From Perca fluviatilis (taxonomy: Eukaryota > Chordata > Actinopteri > Perciformes > Percidae), in assembly GCF_010015445.1 (NCBI RefSeq), contig NC_053128.1, positions 9,957,840 to 10,021,839 on the forward strand: 64,000 nucleotides of DNA, written 5' to 3'. Under the pieces are notes generated by a model, which saw only the letters and a list, made by a program, of their open reading frames with translations, did not search any database and was not told the DNA's origin. Each line of letters starts with the position of its first letter. Position 1 is the first letter of the stretch. The position numbers were made by a program, and so were the translations under genes. Below are positions 31,700 to 43,424 of this stretch, one piece after another.

Positions 31700-33850
31700 T
31701 CTTGGTCCCAACGTACTCCAAGGAAATATGCTGGGTGAAAAAAATCATAAGGACTCCGGGGAGTAAACTCCCCAGTGCTAGGTAACAGCAGAACATTGCT
31801 TAGCTTCCGTTTTGGTATTGCCTGCTTCTCCGAACTGGGGCCGTGCTGTCTGCCATCTTCTGTAGGTAATACACCGACTATGGAACAGTACCTCATACAA
31901 CCCCCCCTTCAAAATATCCAAACTATCCCTTTGACAGATGCTTATTCACTCACTCATTATTTCATTGGATGATCTTTTTGGAATCCCTTTCAAATGCCCC
32001 AATTTTGTTATTCAATTATATATTTTTTTATTCTATCTCATATTTATATTCTTTATAAAATTACACTACAATCATTTGTATATATTCAGTGAAAGCATTA
32101 AAAACAGCAGCTCTAGTTAGTCTGGATCTGTTTTTATGAAATAAAAGTAAAGTAGCAACTCTCTTACAGATTTGTAGGCCTACAAATAAACTTATTTGCA
32201 GCTTCTTTCCTGGCCTCTTCCATGTGCTTCCGCAACACTTGAATAAATGCTCTCTATTTTTATTTTCAAACAAAAGCCACATTTTCAAACCGTCTTTCTT
32301 TGCATAAAGTTGAACCCAAAAGAACCAGTTGGTCTTGTCATTGCACATTTGCCCTGATTTTTATGGAAAGCATATAACATGTTGCTCCGTCAAAACGCAG
32401 TCTTAAAAGGAGAGAAAAAAAAAAAAGAGGAAGTCGTAATAAACACCGAGGAACATGAAAGACAAATGTAAATCCTAAACGGCTGAAACAGCTGACATGG
32501 AAGCAGACGGAATGTAGAAACAGGAGGAACAGAGAACAAATCTGGGTCCTACAACTGTAAAAGTGATTTTTTCCCCCTCTTTTTTTTGGGGGGGGGGGGT
32601 TGTTGTGTATGTTTGAAACAGAGCAGTTGGAGATACAAGTTCTGACATAAGGTTTATTTAGTGGCACATATCTTACAACAGGTAAATAGTGACTCAGACT
32701 CCTGGGGACATTTCTGCGTGGCCCTTCTTGGGAATCTCCCACTCTGTCTCCCGTGCCTGTGTCATCCATGCCTCAGGCCATCCTTCTATCCTGGAGCGTT
32801 TCCACAGTACTGGCCAGGGTTCATTTGCATGGAGCCAATTTGCAAGACAAATTTCAGCTGTGTGCTCTATCTGTTTGTCCTGTGTGTGTGTGTATGTGTG
32901 TGTGTGTGCCTGTGTGTCTGAGAGACAGCTCTGCATTGGTATTGGGGTGTGGTGGTTTTCAACGCCAATGTGTCTTGATTTTTTTTTTTATTTGTTGGTT
33001 GGTCTTTGCTCGAAGGAAAAGATTTGGTAGATCGCTGTGGTTGTTAGTGCTTGTTAGAACGTTTCTGCTATCAGATTGTGCTGTTACTCCACTGCAACTT
33101 GCAGACATGTTTATGGACTTTTGAAACCAATTGAATGCACCTTTTCACGCGGCTTCTGAGCTTTCAGAAACGTCTTACACAAGAAGCTCGGCGAGAGCTA
33201 TACAGTTAGAAAGACCATCAAGTAAGTTTGCAACTTTCAGGATACCACCACGCCTCAGGCAACAGAAATATGCAAATGGCTGAGGGTTTGAACCAGAGCT
33301 GGATAACCACATAAACAGTTCCAGCACAGTCCTCATCTGTTTTTTCTGGCATCTGTGTAAAAAAAAAAAAAAATCAAAAGGTCTCTACTAAATTAAGCTT
33401 TTCACACCCTTGCACCTGTACACAGGTGAAGGAATGTTACAGGTGCATGCAGACCTGAATGCTATTTTTCATTTCTCCCGGTTTTCACCAGGCTACCCCT
33501 GCAGCACCGCCCCTCCCCTTTCAGGACACATGTCCTGTTTGTTTGGCACGTCCCACCCATGATTTCTCTCTTTTCTGTTGGTTACCTATACAGGATTTTG
33601 ATTTGCTCTGTCTCCTCCACAGCCAGGTCTAACTGTAGTGGATCACAACGGACCCTGTTGCCCTGGTAATATCAACACGTTTTGCATAAAGACCTCAGAT
33701 TTGTTTGCCAGACCGTAAGCCCTCACGTCTCCTCTATTACCTGTGCAGACACTGATTTCTGCAGCTGTGACGGACTCCCCATGGCACAACATAGGTGAAC
33801 ATACTTTTGAACTTTGGTAAAGTGATGATCCAAAATTAAGTTTCTATATA
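31700..33850. other. Gene-free intergenic DNA with simple repeats
   Basis: AT-rich DNA with an A-run at 32417, a G-run at 32588, a short TG tract at 32880-32910 and an A-run at 33358. Several overlapping open frames at 32340-33120 show no protein family features. Confidence 0.5.
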
Positions 33851-34066
33851 ATTTAAGGTTTATTTATTTATGTATGAGGACAATGCACATTAATCAACAG
33901 TTCTGTAAATGTGCCAGTGTTAGCCAGCCTGCTAATTCTCAACTGTATTCCTAGTTACCCAGCATGCATGTCTTTGTGGTGGGACGAAACTGGAGCACCC
34001 AGGTAAACCCACGCTAACATGGGGAGAACATGTAAACTCCACACAGAAAGGCCCTGTATACGTATC
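33850..34066. mobile_element. Dispersed teleost repeat fragment
   Basis: Contains ACAATGCACATTAATCAACAG and GGGAGAACATGTAAACTCCACA, words of widespread fish interspersed repeats. It is non-coding and abuts the composite element at 34067. Confidence 0.5.
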
Positions 34067-34950
34067 GAGAGCGAGATGTGGAGTCCTGGAACAAGGACCA
34101 ATCAGAGTTCACTCGGCTTTTTCAGGAGGGGTATTTAAAGAGACAGGCTCGGAAACAGAGCGTTTAAAGGCCCAGGCACACAAACAACGACAGAAAAGGC
34201 AGTTCGGCTGATCAATCTCCCGAAGTTGGTCAAAAAGGTGCCTCGGAAGTCACCAAAGCGACGAGACGTAATACGTCTCCATAACAGCAGGCGGCGCTAA
34301 TCTGTATTGTCGCCCAAAAATGAAAACCGGCAGCTGATTGGACGAATGCGTCACGTGGGTCTGGTTTCTCCGGAAATTCAAAGACAGACTGTCATGGCGG
34401 CTCGTTCAGAATACAATCTCATATTGTACTAAAATAGTTCACCGAATCGTGTTTCTGAAAACATTTTAAGCGAGAAATAGGCCATGCAGTTGCTGAATCT
34501 GTCTTCATTTCAGATCAACAAAGATCATCTCCTGCTAAAGAAAGATTTTCGTCAGATGTTGAGAGACTCTAGTCACGTTCATTCTGCTCCCCATTTCCAG
34601 GTTAGCGCTCTACCAATCAGATGGGTCATTTGAGTCCGACTGTCGGCAGTGCCCGCCCCGCCGATTATACATGTCAAATCGGCCAAAATGAAGGACGACG
34701 GCCCCTCGGACGGACGACGGCACGGAACACACCGAACAGACTCAAGTCAATGACCTCACCAGACTGTCTAACCGCCGATTATCGGCTCTGTGTGTCCGGG
34801 CCTTTAGACAGTGTGTGATACAGGTGTAATCAGACACACAGTCTGAGGAAAATAAAGGGTTTCTGAACATCAAAGCATGTAAACATGTTCTAGTAGAACC
34901 CCAAAATACAAGTATGAACCTGAAAATGAGCCTGATATAGAAAAAAAAAA
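34067..34950. mobile_element. Transposon nest: MITE inside an older repeat
   Basis: An outer repeat (left part about 34067-34166, right part about 34804-34950, the latter ending TGAACCTGAAAATGAGCC) is split by a CpG-rich insertion of about 640 bp with inverted ends AAAGGCCCAGGCACAC and, in reverse, AAAGGCCCGGACACAC. The inserted element recurs in opposite orientation at 63347-63928. TTA/TTTA at both edges suits a PIF/Harbinger-type element. Confidence 0.65.
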
Positions 34951-35770
34951 ACATTTGTACAAACACATCTTGTTCGTGTCAGATTTAAAAGGGCCAGGTG
35001 ATGATCTGATTTGCCTCGAGCAGCTTAGTCCTAACAGGTTTGGTGTTTGAGGAGGGTGGTGAGTCTTCATTAGAGCCGCCACTTGTTTGTTGAAGTTAAT
35101 CCAACAGGCTGGCTGGGTGTGGTAACGGCTGACTAAGTAATCAATCCCTCTTCCACAGCCTCCTATTAATCCTTGTATCCCATTAGACTCAACGCACTGT
35201 AAAGGCCAAGCACTCACACTGCATGTATGCATGCGAGGGTGTGTGGCCAAAAGTTAATCATGGTGTATCTGACAGTTTGTGCAATTGTGATTTTTTTTTT
35301 TTTTTTACTGAGATCAAAGAGCTGGTTGTCACTCTGAAGTAATAACGAGGATGCCGCTGAGCGTCAAACTGAATAAAAGATCTCACTTACAGTAATGGCT
35401 GCTAACTCTCCTTCGTCTGCTTTCTAGTCGACTCCCAGGAACAACTATCTCTCTGGCCTCGGATTTGCATGGTGTTCCAGGTGTGTTATTTGAATGCAGC
35501 ATTACTCCATTACACACTATCTCTGGGCCCGTAAGAGATTTTAACCTGAGGCCACAGTCATAGTTATTCTACATCCTGCTCTGACTGGAAAGCGACTTAG
35601 AAAAACACACAGAAAGAAGCAAACAGGCAGTAAAAGCATGTTTACAGTGCTCATCTTAGACACACAGGTGTGCATGTGTTTTGCCTTTAAGGTGCAACGG
35701 ATTTTGTAATATTACACTTAGCACATCTTTATTTTAAAAGAACGACCAAAGATGTTCCTACTTTTCACCC
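34950..35770. other. Gene-free DNA downstream of gfi1b
   Basis: No supported gene, RNA or repeat apart from a T-run near 35291-35306. It borders the gfi1b 3' UTR. Confidence 0.45.
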
Positions 35771-35776
35771 TTTATT
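35771..35776 (-). terminator. Candidate polyadenylation signal of gfi1b
   Basis: AATAAA on the minus strand about 375 nt after the stop codon; another AATAAA lies nearer, at about 36023-36028. Which one is used cannot be told from sequence. Confidence 0.35.
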
Positions 35777-36149
35777 TCAATTAAAAGCATTTATCAACTC
35801 ACACACAGACTCCAGCCAACATAATATACAATGCCATATTCAAGCACACTTTAAATAAATTATATGAAACCAAAAAATAACGTTCTTGTTGCTTTTGTTA
35901 TCAAAAGCCTTACACCCAAGTACATTGATTCTAAATGACAACTGCACATCTCCCATTCATCCACATGTAAACACAACTTTTGAAAGATCACTTCCACTAT
36001 ATTAACTAATACAATTGAATTAATTTATTCGTTATACTGATGAGACTTTGCTATAGTTAAATAGCCTTCAATCCGAATTCCATATCAGCTTATTATTTGA
36101 ATAGAAATGTATTATACACATTAACACAGGCTCTGGTCTGGCTTCCTCT

Positions 36150-39100
36150 TCACTTCATGCCGTGCTGGCTCTCGTGGTGCCTGCGGAGATCCACTTTACG
36201 CTGGAAGCCCTTGGAGCAAATGTCACATCCAAACGGTTTGAAGCCTGTGTGTTTCCTGCTGTGGGTGATCAGGTTGGAGCTTTGGCTGAACGCTTTACCA
36301 CACACTTGGCACTTGTGGGGCTTTTCACCTACAAAATAAAACACAGAGATATGATGTAACTAAGTACATTTACTCAAGTTCTGTACTTAAGTACAAATTT
36401 GAGGTACTTTACTTGAGGCTTCTCTTTTAGTGTCTTTTTGTTGATACATTTCAGAGAGAAATAGTGCACTTCTCACTCCACTACATTCATCTGACAGCTT
36501 TAGTTTACTAGTCACTTTACAAATTAGGATTTTTGTACATGTAGTTCATACACATTTAAATTAAACTACCCAACAATATAAGCTGAAATGATTAGCAGAT
36601 TAAACACTTAGTTGATGACAGAACAGTTTGGATCGTTTCCAGTCTCTAAAATGGGAGGAGTTTTCTGCATCGAGTACTTTTACTTTTAATACTTTAAGTA
36701 CATCTTCCTGATGATACTTAAATACTTTTTACAGTATTTTTTTTTTCAGAGTATTTTTACAGTGTGGTATTAATACTTTTACTAAGAGACTGTTCGTTAT
36801 TTATTTCAGGGGCCACCTGAGGAGTTTTGGGATCTTTAGTCAAAATAGACCTGACCCTCCTTTCATCAGCAATACATTTTGGATGACCCTCCAAAATGAT
36901 TAGGAAAAAGGCATGACCCTCCCCAACAATGTCTTGATGCCTCTTGTACTGGTTTGCGCTTGGCAAAAATGTATTACTTCAAATACTAAGTTACTCATCT
37001 AGTAAACTAGTATTCACATGAAATAAAACAATAAAACATTGAGACCATTCAACAAAGCATGCTAGGTAATAAGAACTTCAACACTGGTTGCTATGGACTC
37101 GTCACTTGTATATTTTCGCATAGATAAAGCTGCCGAAGCTGAACATTATCCAAAACTCCATTCCTTAGACGAGCGTCAATTTGGGAGCTTGCGTGCGACC
37201 GCTCCTTCCTTCTCAAATGCCTTGAAAAGGCGAAAAGTCGTTTGCACAATTTCACAAATAATCACCGGGATCGAAAGGATATTGTTGTATTGGATGTTTT
37301 TGAATTAAACAGTACGGCAATAATGCTAATGAATAAAATTATTTTTTCAGCAGATGTCTTAGTTACAACACGATGGAGCTAGCAAAGCAGTTTTTGTGTT
37401 TATATGTGCGAGCGGGATTTATTCAGCTCTAAAGCTACAGCTCAAATTGTCTGGCTGACTGAACAGGGAGGGACCCATCTGCTAGCGATAGGGGCCAAGA
37501 CTGAGAGAGCTACATAGAGCTACATGGATAAATATACACCAAACAAGCCACTTTGAAATTTTGCTGTTCTCATCATACAAACGTGGGGTGACCCTCCCCC
37601 CTAGACTAAAACAAATTGGATGACCCTCCCATCAACAAAGAATAAAAAGACATGACCGTCCCCTATTTTCCTCCAGTGGTCCATTCCATAAATACCGAAC
37701 GGTCCCTAAAGGATCTGAATACTTCTTCCACCACTAAATAAAATACCGAGAAATAAAGCAGTGAGAAAATCAATTAGAAATGATTTGTGTAAATAAGTTG
37801 CAGTTTCTTTCCAATTGCTTCGGGAAAATCAGGTTTGTCATCCGTATTGTAAATGGTGCCTGCATGTTTTTTCCCCAAAAGATAAGGTTGGCATTAACAC
37901 ATATGGGTGAAGAATCAAGCCATTGTTCAGATTTGTCAAACATTTATTTGCAACAAATGGCGACGGCATAGAGTCCCTTTTACAGAGCTCTGCATGAAGC
38001 AGGAAAACCAGATATGCAAATCATCACGCCATTTGTTTAATTTCCTTTTCTGATTTATCAGTAGTTATATTACTCCTGCTAACAATTCCCACATGCTGCA
38101 CCTAGAAAGCAGATTACAGCAACAGGAGCCGTGGACAGTTTCATATACGGCCGCCTGCTGTGAAACAATCTACGTACTGTGACTTACCGGTGTGAATGTA
38201 CGTGTGTTTCTTCATGTCAGACTTCTGGTGGAACCTCTTGCCGCAGTACTGGCAGGGGTAAGGCCTCGTGTCCGAGTGGATGAGCAGGTGCGTGGAGAGA
38301 GTGGAGGAGCGCTTGAATGATTTGCCACACATCTTGCACTCAAAGCTTTTTTCCTGGTCAAAGGCAAAAGTAGAAATCATCAATCATCCACAAATGAGGA
38401 ATTGAGAAAGGTTTGAGCTTCAAGCTTCATTTTTGGCCTTGAAAACAACAGTTGACAAAATCATTTCCATTTTCCCTCTCAGAATAGAGCAGGTTACAAT
38501 AACCAATTTTAAAGCGGCAGGGTAATTTGTATTTTTAAAGGGACAGGCCATCCATTTTACTCCTCGTGAGGTGTACTGCTTGGAAAACATACATATAATG
38601 TGCTATAATGGGCACTTTCTTTTCAAAATCTTTATTGAAAAAACATTGAAATATACAACATTCCACTGTAAGGGGTCTATAGATAGATATAGAAAATAAT
38701 CCTGATGATGTCATAGTGATGTCACCAGGGTCATATCAGCTTATCACATTTTTAACGTAGAGTCTGTGTCACAAACTGAAGGCGTCGGAAATAAAAGATG
38801 TGGACATTTACCAGACAAGAAGAGTCTGATCAAAACACTAGCATTATGGGACATGTAGGAACTTATTTACTCATCTATTCTGGAGCAGCCCATTAAATGG
38901 AAGGAGCTTATAATGTTTTATAATGTGCAGCGTCTTGGAGTCAGTGATATACCTGCGAGTGGACGTTCATGTGTTGCTCCAGACTGACTGCGTGGCCGAA
39001 GGTCTTCCTGCAGATGCTGCAGCCAAAAGGTCTGGTTCCACTGTGCGACCTCCTGACGTGAACCTCCAGCCCGTGGGGCGTTGAGAACACCTAAAACAGC

Positions 39101-40779
39101 GTTGGCCCATTAATGGAGGTGTTTCCACCTGATACAGTGCAATGTACATTTCCATTTTGCCTTGATGACGCAGCTTGATGAAATGCTTCGCAACCGAAAT
39201 GCAATTGAATCTCCCGATACTTTGACCTTTTTATGTTTGTACGGTATACATATGTGAGGCTAACATGTGGTGCGTACCTTCTCACAGGTGATACAGTGGT
39301 AGGTGTTGGAGGTGGGGGAGTAGTGCGTGCTGCAGTCCAGAGGCTGCGGAGGCTGCGGAGGCTGCGGGCTGCGGCTGATGTGACTGCCGTACAGATTGCT
39401 GGCGTGCTGCAGCACTGTGGGGCTAAAACTCATCTGACGGAGCTTGTAGGAGGAAGGCACCGGCTCCCAGGCGTACGGCGGCTTGTAGTAGGGAGGGAAT
39501 CCGGCCATGTGAGGCTCTGAGGGTGCACACGTACACACACACACAAAAGAATCACCTATCTGAATGCAAGTTATACTGTAGAGCAGCGATATTCAACAGA
39601 GGGTCCGTGACCCCTAGGGGGGGGGGGGTCCTTAGAGTAAAGGCTGTTTTATGCTTCTGCGTCAACTCCACGCCGTAGCTATGCCGTCACTCCTACGGCG
39701 TCGTGACCCTTTCGGAGTTCTGCGTCGGGGTTGAACGCCTTTCTTTGCATCGCGGTGCATTTCACCGCCAGAACGCTAGGGGCCGTGTGGTTTCCGGAGG
39801 AATCTGACCAATCACAGTCCTTTTGCGGTTTGCGTAGCCTCGACGCGAAGTAACGATTTTTTGGAAGTGCGCGTCGAGCGACGGCGGGGGGGGGGGTCCG
39901 CGAACGCAGAGGGGTCTGCGGGGGGTACGCCGTGGATTCGACGCAGAAGCATAAAACAGCCTTAAGTGGCCGCCAAATTATGTTAAAAATTTTACTTTTC
40001 AAGTTTCATGTCTGAAAATACACAATAATATGAATCCAACATATAAATAAAAGCAAATTATGTTTAAATAATATATCAATATCCATTTATTTTCATCCAT
40101 CCGGCTTAGTTTAACATGCAACATAATTCTATACAACATATGCACAATAGCAGGGGGTCCCTACTCCGTCTCTTATTCAGCTAAGGGGTCCTTGGCCTAA
40201 AAACCCTTGAAGACCCCTGCTGCAGAGGAAGCAAAAAAAGATGGAGATAAATGCACTGGCAGCTTACCATTTAGGTAGTATGGCTGCGTGGGAGCCATGG
40301 GGGGTCTGGTTGGCTCTGGGTGAGCAGGTAAGGGACATTCAAGCTCTGCCTCGTCCTTTTCAAAGGAGCAGTGGTCCGCAGGGGAAGACTGCCCCTCCGA
40401 CTGAGGCCTGTCTTCAGAGTCCGTGCTCTGGACCTCTAGTCGGTCTTCTGCAAATCCACAACAAATAAAAAGGTGTGACTGATTCAAGCGAAAAGACATG
40501 TCTCTGTGTGATTAAATAGCAAGCAAATATTCTATCACAACAAAGCCCTGTTGTTACTATTGGAGGACATTTTGTTTGAATAAGAAACATCTATTCAGTG
40601 CTTAGCCTTGACATGTTGAACTGGAGAGTGATGATATATGACTTCATTAAAAGCATACAGGCCTGTTTGGTTAATGCATACCCTTCTTAAAGTTGTTTCA
40701 AACGCAGCAGCTGCTAATAATGACATAAGGCTGTAAAAGTAGCCAGTACTAATTTAATTGTTCCAACCATAGCTTCACA

Positions 40780-40847
<68 letters not shown>

Positions 40848-40968
40848 TAATGTCATCTTTTATGCGAGTCTTACCTGTACTTGTGGGGGCCTTCGGCTCG
40901 TCTTCATATGATCGGTGAACATTATAGGACGTGCACCTTTTGTTTTTCACCAGAAATGACCGGGGCAT
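36150..40968 (-). CDS. gfi1b: Zinc-finger transcriptional repressor Gfi1b
   Basis: Nuclear repressor needed for red-cell, platelet and early blood development. Six coding exons give 331 codons (human GFI1B is 330): 40875-40968, 40268-40447, 39278-39516, 38953-39090, 38188-38353, 36150-36328; phases agree. The N-terminus MPRSFLVK is the SNAG motif that recruits LSD1-CoREST. Exons 2-3 encode an acidic, proline-rich, poorly conserved middle. Six C2H2 fingers fill the C-terminal half: YHCITC (split by the exon 3/4 border, helix [10 protein letters not shown]), FGCSIC, FECKMC (KRSSTLSTH), YPCQYC (HQKSDMKKH), HKCQVC (SQSSNLITH), FGCDIC (QRKVDLRRH). The DNA-reading fingers are intact. The ATG follows an acceptor (GTAG near 40976), so at least one upstream non-coding exon exists. 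The paralogue gfi1 shares fingers and SNAG, but position between gtf3c5 and tsc1 matches gfi1b. Introns 2 and 5 contain nested transposons. Confidence 0.96.
36345..37737. mobile_element. Nested transposons in gfi1b intron 5
   Basis: An outer repeat beginning CTAAGTACATTTACTCAAGT and ending GAATACTTCTTCCACCAC is interrupted by a second element of about 920 bp (about 36786-37708) with imperfect inverted ends (GACTGTTCGTTATTTATTTC; reversed right end GACCGTTCGGTATTTATGG). Both borders lie close to the exon 6 acceptor (36329). No transposase frame is visible. Confidence 0.6.
39580..40225. mobile_element. hAT-like element in gfi1b intron 2, split by a MITE
   Basis: Outer ends GGTCCGTGACCCC (left) and CCTTGAAGACCCCTGCTG (right; its reverse starts CAGCAGGGGTCTTCAAGG) relate it to the elements at 28037 and 46450. 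It is interrupted by the MITE at 39641-39962. Its right edge is only about 40 bp from the donor of exon 2 (40268). Confidence 0.65.
39641..39962. mobile_element. PIF/Harbinger-type MITE with perfect 23-bp inverted ends
   Basis: Both ends read AGGCTGTTTTATGCTTCTGC plus GTC when taken inwards, a perfect 23-bp terminal inverted repeat that continues imperfectly (ACTCCACGCCG against ATCCACGGCG). The element is 322 bp, CpG-rich, and flanked by TAA on both sides (39638-39640 and 39963-39965), the 3-bp target duplication typical of PIF/Harbinger. Confidence 0.85.
40775..40845. repeat. CA/TG microsatellite in gfi1b intron 1
   Basis: About 32 CA units, starting 30 bp inside the intron from the exon 1 donor on the gfi1b sense strand (where it reads GT). 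Confidence 0.95.
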
Positions 40969-41390
40969 ATTGATCCTACACCCCACAAAAAAATAAAAAA
41001 TAAAATAAATAAAATAAAGTGAGTGAGTGACACAATTAGGCTTAAAACGCACTTTGAAATAAAGCTTTTAGGTTTTTTTGTCTTTAGTTGCAGGCGGGTT
41101 ACTTTATTATAGGCTTATTTAATGTCTTAGGTAATAATCGTATCCATATATTAAACTCACGCGCTAATAATAGGCTACAAATAGCCTAGTAGGCTAATAT
41201 AAATGATTATTTCTTTCTAATTGGTCAACAGGCCTATACAGACATGTAACGTTTCATTTGCACATTTGAGAAACGTTGCGGTTGAAATGATTCTATTATT
41301 TGTGAAAAGGTGTTACAAGTCGTCAAAAGTTTCCCTCTAGCTGGGTTTAAAAGTTGTTTTACCTTCAGAAGACAGCCTATAGTTACTCAC

Positions 41391-41468
41391 CGTTAACTCA
41401 ACAGCTCCCCGTCGAAATGAAATGTGCAGTAGGCCCAATAATAGGCTACTAACTACTATTACTACTAC

Positions 41469-41510
<42 letters not shown>

Positions 41511-41600
41511 TGTCCTGGGGTGAAGCAGCTCTGCAGAGTAAAATCCTTTCCTTAAAAGTCACAAAAGCAAAGCAGCCTAAAAGCATCACACTTGTTGCTC
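41391..41600 (-). other. gfi1b: Putative non-coding first exon and promoter region of gfi1b
   Basis: On the minus strand a good donor (ACG followed by GTGAGTAACT) lies at 41390, matching the acceptor just before the gfi1b ATG. The 5' edge is not visible; (TAA)n at about 41465-41509 lies within the likely exon or promoter. An AGATAA GATA site is at 41632-41637, a plausible input since GATA1 controls GFI1B. Exon border fairly secure, start site unknown. Confidence 0.45.
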
Positions 41601-42719
41601 TCTCTTTTTCTCCCCTCCCTGATTTTCAATCAGATAATTTCGCAGGAGAATCTGACTGTGCTTTCAACCAATGAAATGGCCAACCTGCAGGTGGAAATTT
41701 GCGTAAAAAAACACACGGGGCCTTTAGCTGTCCCTGGAACAGTTAACACTGAACACCCAGTGCTCCGGGGGGGGGGGATAGGCCAAGCCTACATGGTCAT
41801 AAAGTGAATACATATTCTCTTCAAGCAGAGCGTTTCAGTGCTTTAAATGAAGGATCTAATAATAAGAAGAATATTGTTTCCATTCAATTGCATATTGCGC
41901 TGATCTTAAAAATAAATAATAATAAAAAAAAAACACATATCAATTTAACTTATTTTATTTTTATTTAATTTTTTTTAAAATACAAGGAAGAATTTCCAAA
42001 AAAAAAAAAAAAAAAAATCTGACCATTTCCACCTCCCAATGTTTGAATTACAGGATTTAGTCGGATAATGCTGCGTGTATGACTGTGTTGTGCACAAGGT
42101 TTTAATGAGCTAAAGATCATAAGAGTCTGTAGCACCTCCAAAGATACACACACCAAACCAGTCTTGGAGATTAACACTGTTGACTCTTTCTTTATTTATT
42201 AAAGCATATCGATATTCAGACAGGCAGATTTCTTTAGTCACGCACGCACAGAATGACAAGATAGGTTGAAATGAAAGAAATATATAGCCTACACGTATTT
42301 AAAAAAAAAATTAAAAAAAAGCCTATTATTTGGGGAAAACGGTTTTCAGAAAATACTGACAACTTATCAAATTATGATGAAGAGCATCGAGTCGAAGAGT
42401 CGAGAACCATTAGGAGGAGGATGAGAGGCTTTATGAGCTAGGGAAGAAGTGCAAGTGCGACATCTTGTGGACGGCGTGTGTAGCTTAAATCTTGACACGA
42501 ATAAGTGTTGGGGGGGTCATGAGATTTTTCATTTGATTCATTTTACCCTTAAAACAATCTCTGAATCAGTTCTGTGACTAGGCTTTATTTCTCCACAATA
42601 TTAAACTGAGCAGCCTTTTAAATCATGTCATGCAATGTGTGTATTTATCTTACACAGCCTATGTTGTGCATGTTATCTGTACTGAAAATCATTTAGGGGC
42701 AAGTTCATAATAAAGCTTC

Positions 42720-42793
42720 ACACACACACACACACACACAGCACAGCACAGCACAGCACAGCACAGCACAGCACAGCACAGCACAGCACAGCA
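42720..42793. repeat. Compound microsatellite (CA)n plus (GCACA)n
   Basis: About ten CA units pass directly into about ten GCACA pentamers. It lies upstream of gfi1b in otherwise gene-free DNA (41.8-43.4 kb). Confidence 0.95.
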
Positions 42794-43424
42794 GTCTACC
42801 CACTGGCCAAAGGATGTTTAAATGGAGCATGTTTAAGTCTTATTGAGGCTTGTTTATTAATTTGCTCTGTTTGTGATTCTGTGTGTTCTTGTTGTATCTA
42901 TTTTGCAGTGGTAATGTTGACTTGAATTAATGTTAAGAATAACTATTTATATTATGGAATCACATTTTGAGAGCAACCCATACACTGAACATATGTCATG
43001 GTTACATTCACTTTACTGCATACTCCACCATGCACATGTCCTTGTATCGTTCATTCAAGTTTATGTAGGCTATGTATGTTGTTGTGGCGGGTTGATGCTA
43101 CATTTAGTTGTTCTGGCACTCATGAAATGACAATTAACTTTTCTGTTCATTTTACGCTGTATGACAGCAGCTGAATAAGACTAATTATCATAGAAAGAGA
43201 CAGGGACTTTTGTCAGTGACAATGATGCAACGTCACATTTTATGATATCATATGATGTTGAATGTAATCCGAATGTAAAACTTTTTTTAATTTGTTCAGC
43301 TTTAATATTACAAAGTAGTATTGAGGGTATGGAAGCCCATTTCTGCCAGGAAAAGATACAAATAGATAAGATGTCATGAATTGCCAAACATAAAAATATT
43401 CATGGTAAGTAAAAATTCTGAGAC

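Noticed and set aside
31372..31972. Possible small gene from several overlapping open frames
   Set aside because: The stretch is a common dispersed repeat plus GCAGGG-rich low-complexity DNA, with no splice or family evidence.
36757..37308. Short frames in gfi1b intron 5
   Set aside because: They fall inside the nested non-autonomous transposons and match no known protein by eye.
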